64,000 bases of DNA from Cubamyces lactineus (lineage: Eukaryota > Basidiomycota > Agaricomycetes > Polyporales > Polyporaceae), in assembly GCA_022376465.1 (NCBI GenBank), contig JACDTU010000010.1, positions 310,001 to 374,000 of the forward strand, given 5' to 3'. A model generated the notes under the pieces. It did no database searches and was not told the DNA's origin. It saw only the letters and a program-made list of their open reading frames with translations. Shown here piece by piece: positions 48,507-61,877 of the stretch. Position 1 is the first letter of the stretch, and each line of letters opens with the position of its first letter. The position numbers were made by a program, and so were the translations under genes.

Positions 48507-49500
48507 TCCCTGACCATCCGCCGCGTTCTCACCTCGTCCTCGGTCTTCTTGCATACACGGTATACACGGTAAATGGACGCCCCCAAAGGCTGGGTCCGCG
48601 GGCCTCGGTGCGCATGCTTCCGTCCTCATATCCTCATCCCCGTCGTCGTCGTTGTCGTCGTCGTCTGCTCGCGTACTGTGTGTTGCTTCGCGTCCCCCCT
48701 CGCCGCCCTACCTCCCTCCGCCGCTCCCCGTCCTCCCACACACACCATATCCGCCCATGTGTTCTTCCCTTTGTCCACCTCGGTCACCTCTCCGCGCTCG
48801 CATTGCTCTTCCTTCGTCTGCCGCTCTGTCTGCCGTCTATTGCACTAGAACTCTCGCATGTTATCTATATGTGTGTGTGTGCTTCAGCCTTCTCCCGCCT
48901 CTCTCTCTCCCAGCCCGCCCACCCGACCTTCACCTTCCCGTGCTCGTCCGTCTCCCTCCTCTCCTCCTTCCAGGCTCCAGGATTCATAGTAGGCTATATG
49001 GACTTTCTCTCTCTCCTCCCCTCTCTGTGCGGTATATGTGTACTTGTATAGTAGACACGCCTCCCAGCGCGCCCACGATATCTCCACCGATCATGTTGTG
49101 AACCATCTTCGTTGTTCCTCGCGAAATGTATACAATAATTTTTGGGCATCGTGACAACCGCCTCGCTATGTGCGCGCAGTGCCTCGTGTGTGTGGTGTGT
49201 TGTCTGCTTGACAACCCCGCGGATGACGAGTCTGGCCTTTTGGATGCTGTAAGTCGTACCTTACCGGTGACCAGTGTATGAAGGAGGCACATGTGGGATG
49301 CGTTCATCTCGCTACTCCTCGCATGGCACACGAGGGCGTATAACGTTGTCTGCGCTCCGAGATATCCGGGGCGCCAAATACGGGCGCTTCCCCGCATTGA
49401 ATGCGCGCTAGCCAGAATCAGCTGCATGCACGCTGCAGTCTCCTGCGCATGCATGCATCATACACCACACTCCGTAGCGCTCTCGCCCCCGCCGTCGACG
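48507..49500. other. Intergenic with pyrimidine-rich and GTC-repeat tracts
   Basis: These 994 bases follow the CSL stop codon. A GTC-rich microsatellite lies at about 48638-48665, and long C/T-rich runs extend to about 49020. The second half holds the promoter of the next gene. No gene is recognised. Confidence 0.5.
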
Positions 49501-50377
49501 ATGAACATCGCGTCCGTCCCGCACACGCTCTGGCATCTCTATCTCGACCACCTAGTCTACTACAAGTCGGGCTCATGGGTCGACAGCGTCGCTTCTACGT
49601 GTCGGGTGCTCGCGTTCATGACCATCCTGCCGTTCATCCTCCTCACCCTTCTTGTGAGTCCCCCGCCCACCCGCTCGCTGCATGACGTACAGGCGGCCGG
49701 ACCGCGTGTTTGGGGTGCTCGACGCTGACGTGTAGCTGGGATGTGTGTAGGACGTCGCGTCGTACGTGATTGCGCGCACGCTCGGCGTGATAGACGAGAC
49801 CAAGGCGTCGACCAGCGGCGAGCTCGAGACGTCCGAACACCTGCACGCGAACAAGCCCGCGATCGTCATCAACAGCGATGACAGCTCGCCCTCGTCTACC
49901 CCTGGGGACGCTGGGGCCGGATTCGAGAAACGAGAGGGCGACGGGCAGGCGAGTCTGCATATGACACCGCCCTCGTCGTACTTCCGCAACCCGACGGAGG
50001 AGGAAGGTAACTTGCAGCTGTCTGGTGTCGGCACGTTCTCCCCTGCGCCGTCTCAGCCCGGCTCGCCCACGCTCCAACGTCGCGAGTTCATGCAGCACGC
50101 CCACTACGGTTACGAGACCCACGCCGAGGAAGATGCCGGCTCGGGAGAAGAGGGGGATGGAGAGGGGCTGGGGCTGGGGAGCGGAGCGGCGACGCCAAGG
50201 GACACGTCCGGGCACGGTTCGGCAGGGTCCAGCAGCGGCGAGTCGTCCTTCGCGATGCTCGACCGAGACTCTGGTTCGGAGGATGCGGGCGTGCTGCTGC
50301 GCAGGAGAACGCGGCGACCAGGCACGGCTACTGGACCCGGTGCGGGGGATGTCGATGTCGATGACGGTGCGGCGTAG
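49501..50377 (+). CDS. Small one-pass membrane protein of unknown function (259 aa)
   Basis: Two exons (49501-49653 and 49751-50377) join in frame. The N-terminal 70 residues hold one membrane span (VLAFMTILPFILLTLL followed by DVASYVIARTLG) after a short aromatic-rich segment 'TLWHLYLDHLVYYKSGSW'. The remaining 190 residues are Ser/Gly/Glu-rich and disordered, with possible phosphorylation-rich patches ('SDDSSPSSTPGDAGAG', 'HGSAGSSSGESSF') and an RRRTRR basic run near the end. The intron lies right after the hydrophobic core. The membrane-anchored short head plus a long acidic/serine tail suggests an organelle-surface or plasma-membrane adaptor, but no family is recognised. Confidence 0.75.
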
Positions 50378-50705
50378 GGTGGGTGTCCCATCGGGGACCG
50401 CGCCGCTGCGGAGGAGGGCGTGCGCAGCGCACGTCGAATATCCGCACGCCGCCCGCGCGGGCAGGGGCTCCGGGTCGTGATCAGGCGACGTCGAGACGGG
50501 GGGCGAGTGCTCGTTGAGGCAGCGGTTTCAGGCGAGCTGCGATTAGGTTGCTGTATTTTTATCGCCCACGGCTCGTATTCGTACACGGTACGCAAAATAC
50601 ACTCTATACACACAACGTCCGTCTGGCCCAGTGACGCCCACGCGGCCGTCTAAGCACGCTCTGTCTCCATCCGTCCCCCTCGTCCCCTCGCGAACGCGCG
50701 CCGCG
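50378..50705. other. Convergent intergenic stretch, nothing recognised
   Basis: These 328 bases lie between the 3' ends of the small membrane protein gene and ESA1. No coding potential or repeat is seen. Confidence 0.5.
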
Positions 50706-52621
50706 CTACCACCCGAATCTCAACTGATCTCGAGAGAAGACTGGCGGCTTCCAAATGAGACAGTCGGGGTGAATCCGTCGCTTCCTCTTCTCCTTCGCCT
50801 TCTTGTACCTCTCCTGGACAGCCTCCGGTATGCTGATGACATGCTGCCCCTTGTAGTGCTTGAATAGCTGCAGCGTCGTACACCTGTTCGGCCCGCCGAG
50901 ACAAGCCGCAAAGTTTGTTAGCAATCCGCAGCAGAGGACGAGACGTGCAAGACAGGGTGCAGACAAAACGTACGTGTTCATCACGTCGGCGTGTGTGATC
51001 GAGGTCTTCTGCGCGATATCATCGATGCTGATATCCTCGGTCGTGTTCATGAGCAGGTCAATGATCGTCTCTGCCCAGTAGGCGCGGTACCCGAGCAGCC
51101 CAAGGTCGGAGAGCGGCTTTTCCGGGCTGCCAAGTTTCCCTTCGCGCTTGCTAAGCTCGTACGAGAACTCGATGAGGAGCTTTCCGTAGCCGTGCCGCTG
51201 GTGCTGGGGCAGCGTGAGGATACATGCGACATTGTAGTTGTCCGCGGACTCCTTTTCCTTGGAGAAGTAGCCGACCATATGGCACCCGGAGGAATCCCTT
51301 TGACACTGTATACGGCGGCGAGGATGATCAGGGCATGGAAGACGGAGTATCGGATGAAACGGAACGGGCGTACCATGACATAGTACAAGAATGGTGTTAC
51401 ATCGTAATACAGCGTTTTACTAGGGAAAAGATGTCAGCATACATGCTCCTGGTCGAGCCTGGCGCAGTGAACAAACTTACTGATCCAGGAAACATTTAGA
51501 GAGCAGGCTCAGGTTGCGGCAATAGGTCAATTGTCGCTTTCCGTCGAGTTCAAAGAAGGAAATGTCTTCATGGCGGTAGATCTCATTGCCAGGTGGATGT
51601 AGGAGGTTACAGCGCTTCCGGTGTCTCGACAGCATGAACTGGGATCCGAAGTACGACAGGCAGAACTCGCAGATGTATAGCACCGGTAGGTGTGCGTACT
51701 CCTTGGGATATGGACTGAAGTACCACGCGTCCACTTCGTGCTTGCCTATCTGTAGGCGATTCAGGTTCTTCACCCGTGCGATCTCGGAAATAGACTGCGT
51801 CATCGAACCCGACGTCCGTAGCTTCTCAATCTCCTGCTCCTTGCTGAAGGCAGACAGAGGCGGGGGCGGCTGTGGTGAATCAGTGGCGTCGAGGTCTAGC
51901 ACTTCGCCCTCTGCGTCCACGTCCATCTCGCCCTCTGCGTCGGCGTCGAGGTCCTCCTCTTCCTCATCCTCTTCCTCGTGCAGCGTCTTCCGCTTCTTAC
52001 CAATAGAGGGTGCAGGCGACGCACTCGCACGTGCAGAGGCAGGGGTGGAGGGTCCAGGGGTGCCGGGCTCAGCTTTCGCGGCCTTGCCGACGGCGAGCGC
52101 ATTTGCCGTCGCAGCCCGCTTGAGGAGTGATTGTTGACGCTGATTCTTTGCGGGGGTCTTCTTACTAACGACCTTCTTGGTGGCGGGCGTCGCCTTTGAA
52201 CGGGGCCACTCGAGGTCTCTGCTGAGAACGAGGCGCGAGCCTGCGACCCATTCGTCCAGGCGCTTGTTGAACTGGTCCCAGTGGACAAAGAACTCGAGGC
52301 GGTCCTCGGGTTTCTGAGGCTCCTCCTGCTTGACGCCGCCCTGCTGTCGCGCGGCGTAGGGGTTTGTGGGCTTATCACGGATGGAAAGAATCTCTGCAAG
52401 ACGTTCCTCCTCCTTGCCGTCGGGGCCGGGGCGGCGGATGTAGAGCTTGCAGCCCACGGAGACGGTCTGGGTGAATCATGTAAGCCATGCGCTGGCTGTG
52501 GCGCTAAACAACGGTCGCCGTCGTCGTCGTGGGCGACGCTCACCTGGATGCTGTACGTCCCTCCTGGCGTGATTGGCGGTGGTGGCTGCGGGCCTTCGTC
52601 CTTGGGCGTATGCGGGGCCAT
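50706..52621 (-). CDS. ESA1: Histone acetyltransferase Esa1 (MYST family, NuA4 catalytic subunit)
   Basis: Esa1/Tip60 acetylates histone H4 and H2A within NuA4. The N-terminus (MAPHTPKDEGPQPPPPITPG) leads into a chromo-barrel: 'TVSVGCKLYIRRP', 'EDRLEFFVHWDQFNKRLDEW', 'VAGSRLVLSRDLEWP'. A Lys/Ala-rich and acidic linker follows. The MYST domain has the C2HC finger 'YICEFCLSYFGSQFMLSRHR' plus KRCNLLHP, then 'NLSLLSKCFLDHKTLYYDVT', 'DSSGCHMVGYFSKEKES', the catalytic Cys in 'NVACILTLPQHQRHGYGKLL', whose QRHGYGK is the acetyl-CoA loop, and the catalytic Glu in 'GSPEKPLSDLGLLGYRAYW'. The end is 'SRDQLRFGW' and stop. Five exons leave about 540 residues, normal for the family. It is divergent from DBP7 over only 244 bases. 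Confidence 0.96.
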
Positions 52622-52865
52622 TGTAGTACTTGGTTATGCTTGAGTTCGTCGACAGCGGCGTCGAGGACAACGTATGTTGGCCTTTCTCGACATATTACTT
52701 AAGCAGGCGTTCAGTCAATAAGCGGGTATTAGACGCTCATAAGCCACAAGCGCCGAAGATGTACTTTTCCGGAAGTAAAGATCTTTTGAGCCAGGCATCT
52801 CTCGAATTTCCTCTGTTCTGCCACACTCCTTCATAGTTTGCCACCGCGAGGCTAGCAGAGGGACA
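52622..52865. promoter_or_regulatory. Short divergent promoter shared by ESA1 and DBP7
   Basis: These 244 bases separate the two ATGs. The stretch is AT-richer than its surroundings (for example CATATTACTTAAGC near 52690). The short spacing implies common control of a chromatin gene and a ribosome-assembly gene. Confidence 0.55.
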
Positions 52866-55466
52866 ATGGACGATGGCCTTTTCCTCAACATTGCGACAGA
52901 CGATGTTGCGCAACCAAAAGTAGGCCAGTCAAAGAAGGGCGGACGGTGGACGGACAGGTAAGTTCTCCGCACATGCACCCTCAGTTACTTCCTCATAGCC
53001 TGTAGGCTGAAAGCTAAACGAGTAGCGAAACGGAAAACGCGCTCTGAGCCTATTCAGTCATCAAACGAGATTGATGACTCTGTCTCCTATGCGGATCCCC
53101 GTCCAGCCAAGCGGCCTAGGAAGTCTGCACCGGAGGAGCACGACCAGGAGCCTGCTGCTGCACCTCCATCCCGTCCTTCTCAAATCATATCCTCCTTGTT
53201 CACATCGAATCCGAAGATCGAACAAACCCTCCCCCGTGCAGCACCGCACACGAACGCGAAGCCGAGCAATGCGCCGCTAGATTCCTCCACCTTCTCCGGG
53301 CTTGGGCTCGACCCTCTCATAGTCGCGCATCTTGCGAACAAAATGAACATCGAGAAGCCTACCTCTATCCAGAGGGCGGTTCTCCCAGCACTTCTGCCTA
53401 CGCTTGAGGACCCTGACGCTCGCGACGTATTCATCCAGTCTCAGACCGGCTCCGGCAAGACACTGTCCTTTCTGCTACCCATCCTCCAGGACCTCTTGCC
53501 GCTTAGTTCACTCTCATACATCGATCGTTCCATAGGCACCCTCGCTATCATCATTGCCCCCACGCGCGAACTGGCCAAACAGATTTCCGACGTCTTGGAA
53601 GCCTTGCTAAAACTTCGCCTTCGAGCACAGGACGAATCAGCTGAAGACGCTGCCCCTCGACTGACTCGCTGGCTTGTTTCCGGACTTCTCACTGGAGGCG
53701 AGAACCGTACCCACGAGAAAGCACGCCTCCGCAAAGGCGTTCCGATCCTTGTCTCGACCCCCGGTAGGCTACTGGATCATCTGCAGAAGACCTCTTCCTT
53801 TAACGTTGGCAAATGTCGCTGGCTGGTGCTCGACGAAGCAGATCGACTGATGGAGCTCGGCTTCGAGGAGACGATTCAGGGAATCCTTCGGGGACTCGAT
53901 GGACGGCGGAAGCTCGCTGTGCAGGCTGTAGAGGAAGGCAAGAGCATGGAAGCCGGCGGATGGGACTGGAGCAGACGGCGACGGACTATCCTCTGTTCCG
54001 CGACGATCAGGGAAGACGTCCAGAAGCTGGCGGGAACTACGCTCACCAATCCGATCGTCATAAAGGCGATAGCGGATGCCTCCGAAGCTGATGCACACGC
54101 GGTCGTGCCCGGATCCCAGAAGTTCACTCCACCCTCGCAACTGGCGCAGAAATACGTCGTCGTTCCTCTCAAGCTCAGGCTGGTCACGCTTATCGCACTC
54201 CTGCGGTCGCTACTTGCGCAGTCGCAGGGCAGGAAAGGGACGAAGATCATCGTTTTCCTGAGCTGTACGGATTCCGTGGACTTCCATTGGAATCTGCTCG
54301 GTGGCACGAAGATGGGCGATGACGAGGATGACGAAGAGTCCGAGTCGTCATCTTCGGATGCGGAGGACGATGCTGAAGGTTCTGAAGAAGCCGATGCGGA
54401 GGACGCAGAAAAGACTCATTCGCAGTCGCCGAAGCGGTCAGACAAGAAACCTGTAAAGGAACAGGTCGAGGTCAAATCAGCCCTCCTGCCTGACACCTCC
54501 ATCTACCGCCTTCACGGTTCGTTGCCCCTACAAACCCGTCTAGCATCACTCAAGGGCTTCTCCTCGAACCCCGCTTCATCCAAGACACCAACGTCTCCAA
54601 ACTCCATCCTCCTTTGTACTTCCGTCGCTTCCCGTGGTCTCGACCTGCCCCTTGTCCGCGCTGTCATTCAGTATGACCTCCCAACGGAGTCTGGCGCCAC
54701 AGAGTATGTTCACAGAGTCGGACGTACTGCGCGTGCCGGTAAGGGCGGTGAGGCGTGGAGCTTCGTCGCCCCCAGCGAGATAGAGTGGGTAAAGTGGGTG
54801 CAGGCAAAGATGGAGGGCGACGTGAAGGGCGAGAAAGGCGGAGAAGGAGGTGTTACGCTTGAAGGTGTGCCCATGGAGACCGTCCTCCGCAAAGGCTTTG
54901 GCGGGAAGGGTGGTGAGTACGAGGAGCGCGCGACCGAGGTGCAGCTCTCATTTGAGCGGTGGGTGTTGCGCAACAAGCAGGTAAGTCATGTTGTCAGAGT
55001 ATGTTATAACGCGTGGCGCTGACACGCTACCCTGTAGAACGCGGAGTTGGCTAGAAAGGCGTTCCTTTCGCATATGCGTGCGTACGCGACCCATCCCTCC
55101 GACGAAAAACACATATTCCACATCCGTCACCTTCATCTCGGTCATTTGGCCAAGGCGTTCGCATTGCGTGAAGCACCTACCGCTGTAACGTCCAAGAACG
55201 CTAAGGCCTCGAAGAATAAGGGGAAGCAGAAGGGTGCTGGAACGCGTGGCCCGTCCGCCGACTCCAAGCCCAAGCGGAAACGGACACGCGCCGTTGACAA
55301 CAGTGACGACGAACAAGACGTCGCAGAGGCAGAAAAGAGGATGGAGAAGGTCGTCCGGGCGCAAGGCCGGCTGACGAAGAAGGGGGGAAAGATGGTGAGC
55401 TCTGGGACGTCAGAGTTCCAGATCGCGGGTGGGTACGACTTGGAGAAGCTGGTGAACCGGACATAA
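52866..55466 (+). CDS. DBP7: DEAD-box RNA helicase Dbp7 (60S ribosome assembly)
   Basis: Dbp7 (DDX31 in animals) remodels early 60S pre-ribosomes in the nucleolus. Three exons give about 830 residues. The start is [21 protein letters not shown] basic N-terminal region ([16 protein letters not shown]) acts as a probable nucleolar signal. Helicase motifs in order are the Q motif '[14 protein letters not shown]', motif I '[12 protein letters not shown]', Ia 'PTRELAKQI', Ib '[12 protein letters not shown]', II '[14 protein letters not shown]', III SAT, V '[14 protein letters not shown]', and VI '[19 protein letters not shown]'. Between motifs III and V is an acidic Ser/Glu insertion ('[18 protein letters not shown]'), common in Dbp7. 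The C-terminal part (exon 3) contains '[20 protein letters not shown]', family-typical, and ends '[12 protein letters not shown]'. Confidence 0.95.
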
Positions 55467-55703
55467 GTAGTAGCACTCATTTGTACATTTGTTCTGCTGC
55501 TTCGAGTCCATATCCATCTCACCCCACTGTACTGATATTCCTGCCTGCTGCACCGTCGGTTCTGAAGGTCGGAAAATAGGCATCAAGTAGTAGCGAGGGG
55601 TGACCCGGGTCCCGTGCCGACCGCGATCGAGCCGCCACGTCTGCAAGATGAAGGTCCCGTAGCGCGAGTAACCCGAGCTCATCCCCTCTCTCTACCTCCC
55701 ACC

Positions 55704-57339
55704 ATGTTCTTCGGCAAGCTCACGCTTGGCTTCCTCCTCGTCACCATCGCCGCGTTCTTCTGCGCGCAATCTGTCGAGGCTGCCAAAGGCCCCAGGATCA
55801 CGCACAAGGTCTACTTCGACATCAAGCATGGTGACAAGGACCTCGGCCGGGGTATGTGAACTTGTCATGACTTGCAATGGCTCCGGGAAGCTGACGCGCG
55901 CGACGTTGCAGTTGTGCTCGGTCTGTACGGTGGTGTACGTTGAAACCCTATAGTTGCAAGGCCAAGCGTTGATAAGTGACTCGTGTATAGACCGTCCCCA
56001 AGACCGTGGAGAACTTCCGCGCTCTCTCTACCGGTGTCAAGAAGGATGGCACGAAGCTCCCCGAGGGCTTTGGCTACAAGGGCTCGAAGTTCCACCGTGT
56101 CATCAAGAATTTCATGATTCAGGGTGGTGACTTTAGTACGTTCACACCTTACGGGTAGCTTTCTGCATGGGATTAACGACGTACGCCTTGTAGCTCGCGG
56201 TGACGGTACCGGCGGCAAGGTACGTTGCGACCATGCAACATAGTATGGACACGTCTTGACGCAACGACTTAGTCCATCTACGGCGACCGGTTCGCGGATG
56301 AGAACTTGTAAGTCATGAACCTCGATTTGATAAGGGCTAGAAACTCATAGCCACTGCAGCAAGCTCCGCCACACTCGTCCCGGTCTCCTCTCCATGGCTA
56401 ACGCGGGCAAGGACACCAACGGTGAGCACATGTCCTCTTAATACTATCTACAGGCTTCCTAACGTTGCTAGGCTCTCAATTCGTAAGCCGTTTTATCATT
56501 TGTATACTCCCGGCTGTTCTGATAGGCGTGTGTAGTTCATCACCACCGTTGTTACCAGCTGGTTGGATGGCAAGCACGTAAGTGAGGCCAAACTTATCGA
56601 TTGCGTTGTATCCTGACGCTCCCCAGGTTGTTTTCGGCGAGGTGCTCGAGGGAATGGATATCGTCAACGCGATTGGTATGTTCACAATGATATCGTGAAG
56701 TGAACGTATCATGCTGACGTCTATGCAGAGGATGTGCCCAAGGGAAGGAACGACCGTCCCGTTGAGGATGTCATCATCGTCGACTGTGGCGAGGTAAGAT
56801 GACTTCAATGATTCATCTGTATGCACCTTGCTAAGTTATCTTGTATGACAGCTCCCCGTTGAGAGTGCTACGCCCAGCGAGACCCCAGAGGTGCCTGCCC
56901 ACACTGAGCTCTAATGCTCGTTCTCTTCTGGTCTTAGGCAGTATACCAATGAAAATTTTGTCTGGTTGTTTCACAGGGAGACCTCACCATCGCGACTGTT
57001 GCCGCCGACGTCGGGCCCACTACAGGCGCGGCTGCCCAGACCGCTACGTCCGAGGTACCTGTAGCCGCCGCGTCCGAGACTGAGTCCAAGGAGGCCGCTG
57101 CGACGACGCTGAAGCCTGTCGGCGATATCGACCTTTCCGAGCCTACCGGCGTACCTACGTCGGAGGGCATTGTTGACGAACAGGGCTGGGGCCTCTTCTC
57201 GTACCTCTTCTTCATGCTCTTCGTCGGTGGCTGCGGGTTCGCGGTCTGGCGCCTGGGTGCACTGAGGTACGCTAAGCTCCTCTTCAGCGGACGTGACCGC
57301 GCACACTACCGCAAGGTCGACGCGGATCCGGAGAAGTAA
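55704..57339 (+). CDS. Secretory-pathway cyclophilin (peptidyl-prolyl isomerase) with two alternative C-termini
   Basis: This is a cyclophilin B type enzyme that catalyses proline isomerisation in the ER lumen. The signal peptide is '[20 protein letters not shown]' followed by [16 protein letters not shown]. The core reads '[20 protein letters not shown]', '[20 protein letters not shown]', '[20 protein letters not shown]', '[19 protein letters not shown]'. Catalytic Arg and the drug-binding Trp are present. After 'DVIIVDCGE' the donor at 56794 has two in-frame partners. The acceptor ending 56851 gives [20 protein letters not shown] and a stop at 56914; HTEL is an ER-retention-like end. The acceptor ending 56976 instead adds about 120 residues with one membrane span ([20 protein letters not shown]) and a basic tail, ending at 57339. 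Both keep the same frame. At least eight introns precede this point. The span given covers the long form. Confidence 0.93.
56852..56914 (+). other. Alternative terminal exon of the cyclophilin (short, HTEL-ending form)
   Basis: This exon lies wholly inside the 183-base intron that the long form removes (56794-56976), so the two ends are mutually exclusive. Its splice acceptor (TATGACAG) is good, the intron is 58 bases, and it adds 20 residues ending PAHTEL before TAA. Confidence 0.75.
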
Positions 57340-57620
57340 AAATCGTGGACTGCTGTCTGCCGCAGAACTGGGATTCTGTATCATAGCACTAGATCTACCG
57401 GACCCCTCCTTTGAAGTAGTCACTCGTTAGAATAACTTATCGGACATTTTGGATAATGGTAGTAGCCAGAGAAGAAGAGGTCGGAAAGGCAAGCAACTCA
57501 ATAAAGATACAACAATTGCCACAGTGATACAGCATGTCATGACACGAACAACCAAGTCCAGTTACGCTTGCGGTAGGCGCCACCGATCTGGCCCCCTCCA
57601 ATGCATTATGCAGCACACCG

Positions 57621-60092
<2,472 letters not shown>

Positions 60093-60203
60093 GTTGATAC
60101 AACTTCGGAGAGAGCAATGAGCAGACTGCTTGACAGGCCAGGCAGGAGGAGACGGCGGCTATGCGAAGCACAAGAACGATGCAGAGCAGCAGCGGCCACA
60201 GCG

Positions 60204-60580
60204 CACCGTGGGCATATAAGCATGGTACACCTCGAACCATCATGAATTCATGGTGATAACTGTTTGAATGAGCTCCGCATGTAGTCAGTGTGTTTCGGCG
60301 GTTGAATACATTCAGTATGGGGATAACGTTATCAATCCAGAATAATCCGCTTTAGGTCATGTCGAAAGTATATTGTTTGTTCCGGCCAGTGCGGGGGTCG
60401 AAATGACTGAGATACCATCGGGAATGAGACTACTGTGGCTTCAGCATGGTACGGCGTGGACCATTTTGAACGTGTTCAAGGGGAAGACGGCTATACCACT
60501 CTGTTCCTTTGTTATATGGTCAACAGATAGTTCACTCCGGTCATTAAAGTATGTCCCGATTCGGGACACGTTGAATACAT
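60204..60580 (+). repeat. Left arm of the inverted repeat
   Basis: It contains three short palindromes: CATGAATTCATG (60241-60252), GATAACGTTATC (60322-60333) and a 17-base near-palindrome TGTCCCGATTCGGGACA (60552-60568). An open frame of 70 codons inside it is duplicated in the other arm simply because the arms are identical. Confidence 0.9.
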
Positions 60581-60771
60581 TGTGAATGGTCAACCAATGC
60601 AACTCCGACAACGATCGGCCAGAACAATGTAAAAACATGCGGAAAACATGCGTTGATTTGCATGGACTCAACATAGTCTCAAGATGGTCCGCCGCTGACA
60701 GTATGGTCTTTGTATGGTGACGTAGTGCACTTGAGCGAAGTACGGTAATCTTATTCGGAACCACATTCACT

Positions 60772-61148
60772 ATGTATTCAACGTGTCCCGAATCGGGACA
60801 TACTTTAATGACCGGAGTGAACTATCTGTTGACCATATAACAAAGGAACAGAGTGGTATAGCCGTCTTCCCCTTGAACACGTTCAAAATGGTCCACGCCG
60901 TACCATGCTGAAGCCACAGTAGTCTCATTCCCGATGGTATCTCAGTCATTTCGACCCCCGCACTGGCCGGAACAAACAATATACTTTCGACATGACCTAA
61001 AGCGGATTATTCTGGATTGATAACGTTATCCCCATACTGAATGTATTCAACCGCCGAAACACACTGACTACATGCGGAGCTCATTCAAACAGTTATCACC
61101 ATGAATTCATGATGGTTCGAGGTGTACCATGCTTATATGCCCACGGTG
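60772..61148 (-). repeat. Right arm of the inverted repeat
   Basis: This is the reverse complement of 60204-60580 and carries the same palindromes in mirrored order. Just inside the arms, left TGTGAATG and right CATTCACT still pair apart from one base, so similarity fades within about ten bases of the inner edge. Confidence 0.9.
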
Positions 61149-61877
61149 GCGCGCATGGACGTCTACGCCAAGTGCTCAGTCCGGTCCGTTAGCGCCGGGC
61201 GTCTGCTGAGGCTGCAGGCACAGCCACCGGCTGTCCTTGATGGGCCCGATCACGTCCAGCTGTTCCGATGCTGGCCGCTCCTTGTCTCTGCCCACCACCG
61301 AGCTCGGCAGGCAAGTCAGACAGAATACAGCTAGAGGCCAACGCTTCTCCGGCACGACCTTCGTGCAGAAGGCAATGCGCTGGACATTCCAATTCAGAAG
61401 GCCGTGTTGTAGCCTGTTGCACTGGCTCCAGCCTCAGGCAGCTTACCGGTCGGTACCTATCACAACTATTTGCCATCATCCAATTCTACCGGTTGGTCGG
61501 GCTCCCTGTACTGCCTGGAAATAGCCCTGTTCTCCTCACGCGAGGACTGTATGTCTCCTATCATAAGCATGATAACATTTCGGCTCGCCACCGAGAGAGA
61601 ACGGGATAGATGGATAGTCAGGTAAACTGTCCGCCTATATTCACACATCCAATGCTGAAGCGCTTCTACAGACAATTTGTTCAATCGCACCGCCATAGCA
61701 TCGTGGCAGTGAGACCAAAAACGCGTACCTTGTCTTATACTCTGCGCAATATCAAATGCCACTGGAAATGCTGCCTCTCGGAGGGCGCGATTCAACGGGC
61801 AGGGGAAATAAAAAGGCCCGTACGAAGATGCTGTCTCCCCCAGTAGCTTTTGTTTATTTTCTCTGCTTCCCGGCGGT
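61149..61877. promoter_or_regulatory. Promoter region of the S53 protease gene
   Basis: These 729 bases separate the inverted-repeat element from the protease start. A TATA-like AAATAAAAAG lies at 61806-61815, about 65 bases before the ATG. Short open frames on both strands show no motif. Confidence 0.45.

Larger units (their letters stand above)
60204..61148. mobile_element. 945-bp element built of two perfect 377-bp inverted arms
   Basis: The left arm (60204-60580) and right arm (60772-61148) are reverse complements over 377 bases with no mismatch that I can find. A 191-base unique middle separates them. The ends are CACCGTGGG... and ...CCCACGGTG, and the three bases outside each end are GCG on both sides, a candidate target-site duplication. 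CAC...GTG ends with a 3-bp duplication fit a non-autonomous element mobilised by a CACTA/CMC-type transposase. The fold-back shape also fits. No transposase is encoded. It sits between the 5' end of GCN5 and the S53 protease gene. Confidence 0.7.

Noticed and set aside
47718..48629. 303-codon open frame on the - strand
   Set aside because: It is antisense to the C-terminal CSL exons, which are clearly coding on the + strand, and its composition mirrors their GC-rich codons.
60373..60979. Two identical 69-70-codon open frames in opposite directions
   Set aside because: They are the same stretch of the two inverted arms. Identity follows from the repeat and is not evidence for a conserved protein.
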